Of a stretch of DNA of 64,000 nucleotides, positions 20,532 through 28,768 are shown in pieces (positions within the stretch are counted from its first letter, which is position 1; the number at the start of each line of letters is the position of its first letter). The position numbers were made by a program, and so were the translations under genes. The DNA is from Pseudomonas panipatensis (GTDB lineage Bacteria > Pseudomonadota > Gammaproteobacteria > Pseudomonadales > Pseudomonadaceae). Location: NCBI RefSeq assembly GCF_900099785.1, contig NZ_FNDS01000010.1:62001-126000 (forward strand). Reading direction: 5' to 3'. The notes beneath the pieces were generated by a model. The model had not been told where the DNA came from. It worked only from the letters and a program-made list of their open reading frames with translations, and did not search any database.

Positions 20532-21551
20532 ATGGCGCGTGTCCCGTTCGGGCTTTTCCTGCTCCTGGTGTTCTGCGCGGCGGCCCACGCCGCGTCGCCG
20601 CACCCCTGGAACGCTGGCGCCCAGCGTCTGGACGTGCGCGATCCGCTGAGCGGCCAGCGAATTCCCGCCGTGGCCTTCTACCCGACCCTGGCCCGGAGCC
20701 GGCCGACCGCGATCGGCGAGTACCGCCTGAACGTCGCCGTCAACGCGCCAGCGGCCAAAGGCCGTTTCCCGCTCCTGGCGATCTCCCATGGCAACAGCGG
20801 CAACCCGCTGGCGCACCGGGACTTGCTGCTGTCCCTGGCGCGCAATGGCTTCGTCGTCATCGGCCTGCTGCATCCGGGCGACAACCCCAGCGACCAGAGC
20901 CGCCAGGGGGCGCTGAGCAATCTCTACGGCCGGCCCCTGCAAGTCTCCGCCAGCATCAGCGCGGCACTGGCCGACCCGCACCTGAGCGATTTGATCGACG
21001 CCCAGCGCATTGGCGTGATCGGTTACTCCGCCGGCGGCGAAACCGCGCTCATCCTCGCCGGCGCCCGGCCGCGCCCGGAGCGCCTGCGCAAATATTGCCG
21101 CGAGCGACCCGACGACGAAGACGCCTGCAGCGCCAATGGCGAACTGCGCGCCGACCGTCCCGACCTGGCGCCACGCGCCGATCCACGGGTGGGCGCTCTG
21201 CTGCTGCTCGCGCCCTTGAGCCTGATGTTCGGCAACGACGATCTCGCCGCGGTGACCGTGCCGGTGATGCTCTACACCGGCGACCGCGACCAGGTACTGG
21301 ACCCCGCCCGCAATGCCAGCGCCCTGCTGCGCAAGCTGCCGCGCCAGCCCGAATACCACGTGCTGCAAGGCGCCGGACACTTCGTGTTCATGACGCCCTG
21401 TTCCGCCGACGAAGACGCTGAAACGCCGGAATTGTGCGAAGACGCCATCGGCGTCGACCGCCAGGCCATCCACCGCAGCCTCAATGGCGAGGCCGCGCGC
21501 TTCTTCGCCAGCCAGTTGCGCGTCAATCCGCTGCAGGCTTCCTGGCGCTGA
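20532..21551 (+). CDS. Secreted alpha/beta hydrolase (dienelactone-hydrolase-like)
   Basis: A 339-residue exported hydrolase. The signal peptide ends near AHAAS. The oxyanion-loop motif SHGNSGNP and nucleophile elbow GYSAGGE are visible. Acid and His of the triad are likely in TGDRDQVLD and GAGHFVFM. Four Cys residues around YCRERPDDEDAC and PCSADEDAETPELC suggest disulfides in the periplasm. The substrate is unknown. A closely related paralogue follows directly, indicating tandem duplication. Confidence 0.85.
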   Translation: MARVPFGLFLLLVFCAAAHAASPHPWNAGAQRLDVRDPLSGQRIPAVAFYPTLARSRPTAIGEYRLNVAVNAPAAKGRFPLLAISHGNSGNPLAHRDLLLSLARNGFVVIGLLHPGDNPSDQSRQGALSNLYGRPLQVSASISAALADPHLSDLIDAQRIGVIGYSAGGETALILAGARPRPERLRKYCRERPDDEDACSANGELRADRPDLAPRADPRVGALLLLAPLSLMFGNDDLAAVTVPVMLYTGDRDQVLDPARNASALLRKLPRQPEYHVLQGAGHFVFMTPCSADEDAETPELCEDAIGVDRQAIHRSLNGEAARFFASQLRVNPLQASWR

Positions 21552-21689
21552 GCGCGCGCCGCGCCGCCGGCAACAGGGAAAAGCTGGCGCGCACTATGCA
21601 AGGAAGTACCCCGGGAGGCGCCGGCCGCGCGGAGAAATCAGGGCCGGAGCCTGATGGCAGAGGCTGCGTTCAGGAAGGAGGGCACCAAG

Positions 21690-22700
21690 TTGGGGCGTTT
21701 CGTCTGCTTCGTGTTGCTACTGATTTTCTCACTCGCGACCCAGGCCGCGCAGGAGTTGAACGTCGGCTTCCATCGCCTGGAGCTGACCGACCCCCTGGAT
21801 AACCGGCCGATGCGGGCCATCGCCTTCTATCCGACGCGGGCGGCGGCGCGACCGACCACCATCGGCATCTTCACCCTGCCCCTGGCCGAGGAGGCCCCGG
21901 CGGTCGCCGGGCATCATCCGCTGCTGCTGCTCTCCCACGGCAACGGCGGCACCCCGCTAGCCTTGCGCGACCTGGTACTGGCGCTGGCCCAGCGCGGCTT
22001 CGTGGTAGTGACCCTGGTGCATCCTGGCGACAATCTGCACGACCAGAGCCGCCTGGGCGCGCTGAGCAACCTCTACGGGCGACCGCTGCAGGTCTCCGAA
22101 GCCATCAATGCGGCCCTGCTCGACAAGCGCCTGGCCCCCATGCTCGATCCCCAGCGGATCGGCGTCATCGGCTATTCCGCCGGCGGCGAGACCGCGCTGA
22201 TCCTGGCCGGCGCCCAGCCGCGCCTCGATCGCCTGCGGTATTACTGTGCGGAACGCCCCGACGATCTCGACGCCTGCAGCAGCCATGGCGAACTGCAGGC
22301 CGACCGCAGCGACCTCACCGCCATGTCCGATCCTCGCGTGGGCGCGGTGATGCTCCTGGCGCCGCTGGGACTGATGTTCGGCAGCCACGAACTGGCCAAG
22401 GTCGATGTGCCGGTGCTGCTCTACAGCGGCGACAACGACCAGGTGCTGGACTGGACCCGCAACGCTGCCTCCCTCGCCCGCCTGCTGCCGCACATTCCAG
22501 ACTTCCATCTGCTCAGTGGCGCCGGCCACTTCGTCTTCATGGCGCCGTGCAGCGACGCTGAGACCCAGGCCACGCCGGGCCTGTGCAACGACGCCGCCGG
22601 AGTCGACCGGCAGGCCATCCACCGCGACCTGATCACCGACGCCACGCGCTTCTTCAACGACCAACTGAAGGCGCCCAACCTGCAAGCGATGCTGCGCTGA
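21690..22700 (+). CDS. Secreted alpha/beta hydrolase, paralogue of the upstream gene
   Basis: A 336-residue exported hydrolase that aligns end to end with the product of 20532-21551. It shares SHGNGGTP, DQSRLGALSNLYGRPLQVS, GYSAGGETALILAGA, SGDNDQVLD and GAGHFVFMAPCS. The start is a TTG at 21690: AAGGAGG lies eight bases upstream at 21674-21680, and the signal peptide (LGRFVCFVLLLIFSLATQA) begins there. A 139-bp gap separates the copies. A strong terminator follows at 22721. Confidence 0.85.
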   Translation: MGRFVCFVLLLIFSLATQAAQELNVGFHRLELTDPLDNRPMRAIAFYPTRAAARPTTIGIFTLPLAEEAPAVAGHHPLLLLSHGNGGTPLALRDLVLALAQRGFVVVTLVHPGDNLHDQSRLGALSNLYGRPLQVSEAINAALLDKRLAPMLDPQRIGVIGYSAGGETALILAGAQPRLDRLRYYCAERPDDLDACSSHGELQADRSDLTAMSDPRVGAVMLLAPLGLMFGSHELAKVDVPVLLYSGDNDQVLDWTRNAASLARLLPHIPDFHLLSGAGHFVFMAPCSDAETQATPGLCNDAAGVDRQAIHRDLITDATRFFNDQLKAPNLQAMLR

Positions 22701-22720
22701 AGGCAGCCCAGCGACAATGA

Positions 22721-22749
22721 AAAAGCCCCGGCATGCCGGGGCTTTTTTT
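22721..22749. terminator. Bidirectional rho-independent terminator
   Basis: A 12-bp perfect stem AAAAGCCCCGGC / GCCGGGGCTTTT with a 2-base loop, followed by seven T on the plus strand and five on the minus strand. It sits between the convergent hydrolase and azoreductase genes and can serve both. Confidence 0.95.
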
Positions 22750-22766
22750 CACCTTCGGTGCAGGCC

Positions 22767-23375
22767 TCAGGCCTTGGCGAAGGTCTCGGCGATCTGCTGA
22801 CGCGCGGCGCTGAGCGCCTGCTGGCGCGGCTCGTCACCGTAGGCCAGGCCCTGGGCGCGAACCACTTCGATATCGCTGATGCCGAGGAAGCCGAGGACCA
22901 GCTTCAGGTAGTCCTCGTGGGCGGCGCCACTGGGTTGGCCGGCGTGGATGCCACCGGCGCTGGAAACGATGATCACCTTCTTGCCACCGGCCAGGCCTTC
23001 CGGACCTTTTTCGGTGTAGCGGAAGGTCTTGCCGGCCACGGCGATGCGGTCGATCCAGGCCTTGAGCTGGCTGGGCACGCTGAAGTTGTACATGGGCGCG
23101 CCGATGACGATGGCGTCCGCCGCGAGGAACTCCTCGATGCTGCTTTCCCCCAGGGCGGCTTCGTGTTTCTGCGCGGCGTCACGCAGCTCGGCCGGAGTAT
23201 TAGCGGCAACCAGGCTGGCCGAGGACAGGTGGCTGATGGCATCGGCGGCGAGGTCGCGATAGGTGACTTGGACGCCCGGCTCGGCGGCGCGCCAGGCCTG
23301 GACCACTTCCTGGCTGAGCTGACGGGAGGCGGAGGCTTCGCCGAGGATGCTGGAATCGATGTGCAGAAGTTTCAT
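22767..23375 (-). CDS. azoR: FMN-dependent NADH-azoreductase
   Basis: A 202-residue flavodoxin-fold protein. [21 protein letters not shown] is the FMN phosphate loop. [19 protein letters not shown] and SSAGGIHAG are hallmarks of AzoR. The enzyme reduces azo compounds and quinones with NADH by a two-electron mechanism in the cytosol. The ATG at 23375 has GGAG nine bases upstream. The divergent LysR gene 124 bp away is the likely regulator. Confidence 0.93.
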   Translation of the reverse strand: MKLLHIDSSILGEASASRQLSQEVVQAWRAAEPGVQVTYRDLAADAISHLSSASLVAANTPAELRDAAQKHEAALGESSIEEFLAADAIVIGAPMYNFSVPSQLKAWIDRIAVAGKTFRYTEKGPEGLAGGKKVIIVSSAGGIHAGQPSGAAHEDYLKLVLGFLGISDIEVVRAQGLAYGDEPRQQALSAARQQIAETFAKA

Positions 23376-23499
23376 GCGGTGCTCCACGTGAATGTGCGGT
23401 GGGTGGTCGTTGATCGACAGTGGTATGGATGCTACCGACGTAGGCAATTATGGATAAGTAAGCGAAAATGCGATGATTCGTCCCACTGGCAGGACAATC

Positions 23500-24405
23500 A
23501 TGCAAGACCTCAACGATCTCTACTATTTCGCCAAGGTGGTCGAGGCCGGCGGTTTCGCCGCCGCCGGACGCGAACTGGGGCTACCGAAGTCGCGCCTGTC
23601 GCGGCGCGTCGCCGAGCTGGAGGCGCGCTTGAACGTGCGTCTGCTGCAACGCACCACGCGCAAGCTGGCGCTGACCGACATCGGCGAACGCTACTACCGG
23701 CATTGCCAGGCGATGCTGGTGGAAGCGGAGATGGCCGACGAAGTCGCCGCCCGCCTAAGCGCCGAGCCTCGCGGGCGGGTGCGCCTGTCGTGCCCGGTAG
23801 CCCTGGCGGAAACCTCGCTCAACGAGATGCTGCCGGGCTTCCTGGCCAGCTACCCGCAGGTGAACCTCGAACTGCTGCTGACCAACAGGCGCGTCGATCT
23901 GCTCAACGAAGGCGTGGATGTCGCGCTGCGCGTGCGCGCAGAGGGCGACGAAGACCCGTCGCTGATCAGCCGGCGGTTGCGCCCCGCGGGGGTGGTCCTG
24001 GTTGCCGCGCCCGAATTGCTGCGGGGCCGGGTGCTGAAGGACCCCGAGGACCTCGCCAGCCTGCCCGTGCTCGGTGCCATCGGCAACGACCGCAAGGTGC
24101 ACTTCCTCCTGCACGGCCCGCAAGGCCAGGTCCGTGAGATCGCACTGGAAGCGCGACTGGCCGCGGAGGACTTCAACCTGCGCAAGACCGTGGCCCTGGC
24201 CGGCCTGGGGATCACCACCCTGCCCCTTTATTACTGCGCCGAGGAACTGCAGAACGGCCGCCTGCAACAAGTGCTGCCGGACTGGCAGGAGCCGGCGGCG
24301 TTCCTCCAGGCGGTGTACACGCACCGGCGTGGCCTGCTGCCGGCGGTGAGGGCGCTGATCGACTACCTGGCGGAAGCCTTCGCGCGCAGCCAAGGCCTGC
24401 TTTAA
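23500..24405 (+). CDS. LysR-family transcriptional regulator
   Basis: A 301-residue regulator. The N-terminal winged HTH reads MQDLNDLYYFAKVVEAGGFAAAGRELGLPKSRLSRRVAELE, followed by a LysR substrate-binding fold. AGGAC precedes the ATG at 23500. Divergent placement beside azoR is the classic LysR arrangement, so it probably senses an electrophile or quinone and controls azoR; the effector is unknown. Confidence 0.9.
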   Translation: MQDLNDLYYFAKVVEAGGFAAAGRELGLPKSRLSRRVAELEARLNVRLLQRTTRKLALTDIGERYYRHCQAMLVEAEMADEVAARLSAEPRGRVRLSCPVALAETSLNEMLPGFLASYPQVNLELLLTNRRVDLLNEGVDVALRVRAEGDEDPSLISRRLRPAGVVLVAAPELLRGRVLKDPEDLASLPVLGAIGNDRKVHFLLHGPQGQVREIALEARLAAEDFNLRKTVALAGLGITTLPLYYCAEELQNGRLQQVLPDWQEPAAFLQAVYTHRRGLLPAVRALIDYLAEAFARSQGLL

Positions 24406-24412
24406 GGCCGGC

Positions 24413-25105
24413 TCAGCCGCCCAACTGACGCGCCAGCGCGGCAAACAGGAAGCCGCCGCCCAGGTGGTCGAGCCAGAATGCCTGGTGCAGCAGCACGATG
24501 CCCCAGAATGGCAACAGGAAACTGAGTTTGCGGGTCTTGTGGCGGAACAGCCGCTGGGCAAGGAAAGCGCCCGGCCAGCCGCCGAGCAGCTCGAACAGGT
24601 GCAGGCTCTGCTCTGGCGTTCGCCACGCACCGCGTTCGGCGCTGCGCTTGTCGCGCCAGTAGGCGAAGAATGCGATCAGGCTGAAGCCGGGATAGGCCAG
24701 CAGCCACCCTCCCGGATGCCCGTCATGCAGCCAGGACCATGCGCCGGCCAGCGGCAACAGCAGCAGAGCCGCCAGCAGCGCCAGCGCGGCGGGCATGCTC
24801 CGCGGGCGCCTTGCCTCGACGAATTCCCGGCCGCTGCGCGCCTTGGCCCGGGTGGCCGGCGCCGGCGGCTTCTGCCTGATCGGTGGCAGATCGATGGCCA
24901 GCCCGGCCAGGCGCGCGTGTTCGGCACGCGGGCGTCCTTGACGATCCGTCCCGGCGACGAAACGCACCGCGTCGCCCTCCAGCGGCCGGCGATCCCCGCG
25001 AAACGCCGAAATGTGCAGGAAGAATTCCCCGCCGCCGGCCGGAGGACGAATGAAGCCGAAGCCCTTTTCGTCATCCCAGCGGCTGATGACACCGTCTCTT
25101 TCCAT
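24413..25105 (-). CDS. Cold-shock domain - DUF1294 membrane fusion protein
   Basis: A 230-residue protein. Residues 1-65 are a cold-shock domain (GVISRWDDEKGFGFIRPPAGGGEFFLHISAF contains RNP1-like KGFGFI and RNP2-like FFLHI). A basic linker (about 75-105) is followed by about four hydrophobic helices with the DUF1294 motif YWRDKRSAERGAWRTPEQSLHLFELLGGWPGAFLAQRLFRHKTRK. It would place a nucleic-acid-binding domain at the inner membrane. The function is unknown. The start could be the ATG at 25105 or a GTG two codons upstream. Confidence 0.88.
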   Translation of the reverse strand: MERDGVISRWDDEKGFGFIRPPAGGGEFFLHISAFRGDRRPLEGDAVRFVAGTDRQGRPRAEHARLAGLAIDLPPIRQKPPAPATRAKARSGREFVEARRPRSMPAALALLAALLLLPLAGAWSWLHDGHPGGWLLAYPGFSLIAFFAYWRDKRSAERGAWRTPEQSLHLFELLGGWPGAFLAQRLFRHKTRKLSFLLPFWGIVLLHQAFWLDHLGGGFLFAALARQLGG

Positions 25106-25128
25106 GCTCACAACTCATCGACCGCGGC

Positions 25129-25959
25129 TCAAGGCGCGGCACTGCTCCAATCGATCAGGCCGAATTTCCAGGTGATCAGGATCAGCAGGCCGAAGGCGAT
25201 GCGATACCAGGCGAACACCACGTAACTGTGACTGGCGATGAACTTCAGCAGCCCACGCACGGCAATCATGGCGAAGATGAACGAGGTGACGAAACCGATG
25301 GCGAACACCGGCAGGTCGCTGGGCTGGAACAGCTCGCGGTACTTGTAGCCGGAATACACCGCGGCACCGACCATGGTCGGCATTGCCAAGAAGAAGGAGA
25401 ACTCGGTAGCCGCCTGGCGCGACAGGCCGAACAGCAAGCCACCGATGATGGTCGCGCCTGAACGCGAGGTGCCCGGGATCAGCGCCAGGCATTGCGCGCA
25501 GCCGACCTTCAGGGCATCGCGCCAGCTCATGTCGTCGACCGTGTCGGCGTGCGTGCGGTGCTGGCGTTTCTCCGCCCAGAGGATGACCAGTCCGCCGATC
25601 AACAGCGCTGTCGCCACCGTGATCGGGTTGAACAGGTAATGGTGAATCTGCTTGGAGAACGCCACACCCAGCACCACCGCGGGAGCGAAGGCGATCAATA
25701 GATTGAGGCTGAATTTCTGCGCCCGGCGTTCGCGCGGCAAGCCGCACAGCACGCCGCGAATCTTGTCGCGGAACTCCCAGACGACGGCGAGGATGGCGGC
25801 CAACTGAATGATGATATTGAAGGCCTGGGCACGATCCCCGACAAAGCCCATGAGGTCGGCGACGACGATTTGATGGCCGGTGCTGGAAACCGGCAGGAAT
25901 TCCGTCAGTCCCTCGACCACGCCCAGCACGAATGCCTGCACGGCACTCCATAGCTCCAT
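25129..25959 (-). CDS. uppP: Undecaprenyl-diphosphate phosphatase
   Basis: A 276-residue polytopic inner-membrane enzyme that dephosphorylates undecaprenyl pyrophosphate to recycle the cell-wall carrier lipid. The BacA/UppP motifs are clear: [14 protein letters not shown] near the N-terminus and [10 protein letters not shown] in the second half. The ATG at 25959 is preceded by GGGGGAAG. It lies upstream of, and probably independent from, the cold-shock/DUF1294 gene. Confidence 0.95.
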   Translation of the reverse strand: MELWSAVQAFVLGVVEGLTEFLPVSSTGHQIVVADLMGFVGDRAQAFNIIIQLAAILAVVWEFRDKIRGVLCGLPRERRAQKFSLNLLIAFAPAVVLGVAFSKQIHHYLFNPITVATALLIGGLVILWAEKRQHRTHADTVDDMSWRDALKVGCAQCLALIPGTSRSGATIIGGLLFGLSRQAATEFSFFLAMPTMVGAAVYSGYKYRELFQPSDLPVFAIGFVTSFIFAMIAVRGLLKFIASHSYVVFAWYRIAFGLLILITWKFGLIDWSSAAP

Positions 25960-26341
25960 ATTGATTCTTCCCCCGAAAGCGCGGATCGATCCGCTTGTCA
26001 TAGTTACCCTGCCCGTGGCCGCCGGACGCTGCCGGCGAGGCAGATGCCGCAAGGCTTCGTGCCGCAGGGGTTCCGCATGCTACTGCATTGCATTGCCAAG
26101 GCAGAGGGCGTCACGAAAAATTCTCGCGGCGAGAAGCCCGACACGCATCGAGGCCTACCGCCTGCATGGACGTTTCCTGCTCGCAGCCCCTATTCGACCT
26201 GGCTGGCACGGCAAACCATTGAAAATCAAGTGCACGCGCGTACCAAAAAAACCGCTTCCAAGCACTTTTGTATCAGCGCAGTTACACCTCGATGCCGTTC
26301 AATGGCCCTGCTCACGGGAAGATCGACCAGTTCACGAAATT

Positions 26342-26361
26342 CTGTTTCAGGGCTGAAACAG
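26342..26361. promoter_or_regulatory. Candidate upstream activator site for the fap promoter
   Basis: A perfect palindrome CTGTTTCAG-GG-CTGAAACAG, centred about 160 bp upstream of the -24 element of the fap sigma-54 promoter. A half-site TGTTTCA recurs at 26427-26433. The position and symmetry suit an enhancer-binding protein, plausibly the product of the activator gene at 31597-32931. Binding is inference. Confidence 0.5.
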
Positions 26362-26508
26362 CTCATCGCAAAGCACCGTAACAAGGCCGTCGCACTCCTA
26401 TTCCTCAGGGCCGATCGATTGAATGTTGTTTCACCCGCGCAACAGCAGCCGTCCATACGACACTAGAGATTAAATGTAGATCACTGATTTAAAACAATAA
26501 ATAAAACA

Positions 26509-26524
26509 CGGCACGGCTCCTGCT
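26509..26524 (+). promoter_or_regulatory. Sigma-54 promoter of the fap operon
   Basis: CGGCACG-GCTC-CTGCT matches the consensus TGGCACG-N4-TTGCW with one mismatch in each element. The invariant GG (26510-26511) and GC (26522-26523) are exactly 10 bases apart. It lies 54 bp before the fapA start codon, and a sigma-54 activator gene lies at the other end of the operon. Confidence 0.75.
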
Positions 26525-26577
26525 CCAGGTTGGTACAGCTGTTTAGGGCACAGCGCACCAAAAAAGGAACTGCCGCC

Positions 26578-27033
26578 ATGGGGAACATCGATTCAAGGAT
26601 CGTCGCCGCAATCACTGCATGCGGCTGTCTCATCGGAATCCTGGCCAGCACACCTGTCAGCGCAGGCGACGGCACCATCGTCCTGCAGCGTGTGGTGCAG
26701 CCCAGGGTTGCTACCCGTCCCACCATGGTCCCCGATCCCAACCCGGTGACCGTCAATCCCAATATCTCCGCCCAGGTCGTGCAAATGACCGGCAGCGCCG
26801 AGGTCAGCGACAGCGAATTCGCCAACGTGACCAGCGGCTCCAGCATCCAGCGCCTGATCGTGCCGAACGGCGGCCTGGTGGGCATGGACAACACCACCAA
26901 CCGCACCGTTTCCAACATGGGCATGGTCAGCGGCGCGCGCAGCGCCGATGGCAACAGCGGTGTCTCGGGACAGGTCGGCCGGGCGGTACAAACCGGACTC
27001 GCGCCGCTGCAGATACTGACGGGAGGCCGCTGA
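26578..27033 (+). CDS. fapA: Functional amyloid chaperone FapA
   Basis: A 151-residue exported protein, first gene of fapABCDEF. The signal peptide ends near PVSAGD. The mature protein is rich in Thr, Asn, Val and Ser, with segments such as NPVTVNPNISAQVVQMTGSAEVSD. FapA is known as a periplasmic protein that controls FapC fibril assembly and the FapB/FapC ratio. The ATG at 26578 has AAGGA 13 to 9 bases upstream. The stop is separated from fapB by one base, so the two are coupled. Identification rests on gene order plus composition. Confidence 0.88.
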   Translation: MGNIDSRIVAAITACGCLIGILASTPVSAGDGTIVLQRVVQPRVATRPTMVPDPNPVTVNPNISAQVVQMTGSAEVSDSEFANVTSGSSIQRLIVPNGGLVGMDNTTNRTVSNMGMVSGARSADGNSGVSGQVGRAVQTGLAPLQILTGGR

Positions 27034-27034
27034 C

Positions 27035-27619
27035 ATGAAACGTCTGCTGCTCCCTCTCGGGCTGCTCTGCAGCCTGGCCGCGCATGCCGCGCCCGTGGTC
27101 CAGCCACAGGAAGTCAACGTTTCCAGCATTGGCGGCTCCGGGGTTGGCTACCAGGGCAACTTCTCGGTCAACCAGGCCGCTGGCGACCAGCAACAACAGG
27201 TCAACAGCCGCGCCATTTCCCTGGGCAGCGAGTCCAGTGCCAGCAACCAGATCCGCCAGCAGGTGAATGCCAAGGTCGATCCATCACAGGCGGCCACATC
27301 GCGCATTCAGGGCAATGCATTCAGCAATGGCAACGGCGCACTGGGCGTGAACCAGTCGGCCGGCGCCGCCAATCAGCAAGCCAATGCCTTGCGGGTCAGC
27401 ATCAGTGCTTACCCGCAAAGCGTCGATGACAGCGTGCTTTCGCAACAGAACGTCACGCTGCCGCAGAACTCAGGTCCAGGGGCTTCCGACTCGGGAAGCC
27501 GGCAGGTCGTCACCAGCGACCAGGCATTCGCCGGCAGCCGGGGTGTGGTGCAACTGAACCAGAGCGCCGGGGTGGGGAATCGTATGGGTAACACCCTGAG
27601 CATCCGGGTCGCTGACTGA
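27035..27619 (+). CDS. fapB: Minor amyloid subunit / nucleator FapB
   Basis: A 194-residue exported protein with signal peptide MKRLLLPLGLLCSLAAHA. It contains three imperfect amyloid repeats, about residues 37-62, 95-122 and 165-191. They share the pattern G-x-x-x-x-N-Q-(S/A)-A-G-x-x-x-(Q/N)-x-x-x-(N/A), as in LGVNQSAGAANQQANAL. FapB is thought to nucleate FapC fibres at the cell surface and is a minor fibre component. It is shorter than FapC, as expected. Confidence 0.93.
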   Translation: MKRLLLPLGLLCSLAAHAAPVVQPQEVNVSSIGGSGVGYQGNFSVNQAAGDQQQQVNSRAISLGSESSASNQIRQQVNAKVDPSQAATSRIQGNAFSNGNGALGVNQSAGAANQQANALRVSISAYPQSVDDSVLSQQNVTLPQNSGPGASDSGSRQVVTSDQAFAGSRGVVQLNQSAGVGNRMGNTLSIRVAD

Positions 27620-27670
27620 CCCACGCCAACAATCAAAACACTAAGCACCATCCAAGCAAGGAGATACACC

Positions 27671-28693
27671 ATGAAACCGACAATGGCACTCAAGCCGCTG
27701 GTTTTCGCTGTGACTGCTGTCATGGCTGTGGCTGTATATGCTGGTAACAACGAAAACGGCAACGGTCACCACCACCATGGCCATGGTTATGGCAACCACG
27801 ACCCGCGCACCCCCTACGATCCCTACAAGGACCCACGGATCGAAGCCGGTGCCAGCGCCATCGTGACCGATACCCAGGATAGTCACGGCAACAGCGTGAG
27901 CAACGAAGGCACCAAAAATACCGGCTCCGTCAGCGGTTCGCTGGGCAGCGCTTCGGGCAACGTCGGCGTGAACGTCGCCGGCGGCGACCTCAACCAACAG
28001 GCCAACGCCGCCGCCCTGGCCACCGCGGATGAGAAATTCATCTTCGGTTATGCCGAAGCATCGACCACGGTCGATCAGAAGAACCACAACAACAGCGTGG
28101 ACAACTACTCCACGCAGAACAACGCGTCCCTCAGCAATTCGGCCAACTCCTCCTCCGGTAACATTGGCATCAACGTGACCGCTGGCAACTTCAACCAACA
28201 GAAAAACGACCTGGCCGCCGCGGTTTCCGGCGGTGCTGTGAGCGGTGCCACCAGCAGCGCCTCGCAGACCTCCAACGGCAACAGCGTCAGCAACGTCGGT
28301 CTGGCGACCTACGACACCCAGACCCTCAAGGCGACCGTGGACCTGAAGGGCTCGTACAAGGGCAGCGGCACTGGCTACGTGGTTGACAAGGACAGCAAAG
28401 ACCACCATGGCGGCGGCTGGGGCAACAACGACAGCGTCACCAACGACCGTGGCGGCAAGGATCAGAAAGATCCGCTTTACTTCACCGAAAGTGGTTCTAC
28501 CGAGCTGAAAGGCCAAGCCACTTATCAGGTGCTGGTACAGAGCGGCTGGAAAGATCCGGTCACCAACAACGCGACCATCAGTGGCTCGCTCAACAACGTG
28601 TCGGGTAACGTCGGCGCAAACATCGCCGCCGGTGTCGGCAACCAGCAGAGCAACTCGCTGTCCATCGCCGCAGGCTGCAAATCCTGCCTGTAA
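27671..28693 (+). CDS. fapC: Major functional amyloid subunit FapC
   Basis: A 340-residue exported protein. Its N-terminus (MKPTMALKPLVFAV) is nearly identical to FapC of other Pseudomonas. Three amyloid repeats lie at about residues 85-117, 151-185 and 301-334, each carrying SxSGNxGxNxxxGxxNQQxN. Linker L1 is about 33 residues and L2 about 115. The protein ends in CKSCL, preserving the C-terminal CxxC. Residues 29-43 are unusually His/Gly-rich (NGNGHHHHGHGYGNH), with a second DHHGGGWGNN patch near 244-253. It forms the biofilm fibre outside the cell. A stable hairpin follows the gene. Confidence 0.96.
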   Translation: MKPTMALKPLVFAVTAVMAVAVYAGNNENGNGHHHHGHGYGNHDPRTPYDPYKDPRIEAGASAIVTDTQDSHGNSVSNEGTKNTGSVSGSLGSASGNVGVNVAGGDLNQQANAAALATADEKFIFGYAEASTTVDQKNHNNSVDNYSTQNNASLSNSANSSSGNIGINVTAGNFNQQKNDLAAAVSGGAVSGATSSASQTSNGNSVSNVGLATYDTQTLKATVDLKGSYKGSGTGYVVDKDSKDHHGGGWGNNDSVTNDRGGKDQKDPLYFTESGSTELKGQATYQVLVQSGWKDPVTNNATISGSLNNVSGNVGANIAAGVGNQQSNSLSIAAGCKSCL

Positions 28694-28711
28694 GCGAAGC
28701 AGCGTAGTACC

Positions 28712-28735
28712 GGAGGCTCCGTTCGCGGGGCCTCC
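28712..28735 (+). promoter_or_regulatory. Intra-operon hairpin with UUCG tetraloop between fapC and fapD
   Basis: GGAGGCTCCG / CGGGGCCTCC forms a 10-bp stem with one G-U pair, closed by a TTCG tetraloop. It begins 18 bases after the fapC stop, and no T-run follows (TCCTCCTTTG). This is better read as a 3'-end stabiliser or partial terminator that keeps fapABC mRNA more abundant than fapDEF than as a full terminator. Confidence 0.6.
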
Positions 28736-28768
28736 TCCTTTGCCACAGCTGCTACAGGCCCCGTCACT

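Larger units (their letters stand above)
25960..26577. other. Intergenic region upstream of the fap operon, 618 bp
   Basis: This divergent region between uppP and fapA is AT-rich in its last 100 bp (26470-26508). It holds a perfect palindrome at 26342-26361 and a sigma-54 promoter at 26509-26524 (both listed separately). A stretch GATCACTGATTTA (26480-26492) resembles an IHF site with two mismatches. Short open frames between 26040 and 26470 do not look coding. Confidence 0.6.

Noticed and set aside
26044..26466. Open frame of 140 codons upstream of fapA
   Set aside because: It spans the palindrome in the fap control region and has ordinary non-coding composition without domain signature.
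27900..28680. Possible CRISPR or tandem DNA repeat in fapC
   Set aside because: The repeats are protein-level amyloid repeats of about 33 residues, too diverged in DNA and too widely spaced for a CRISPR array or DNA tandem repeat.
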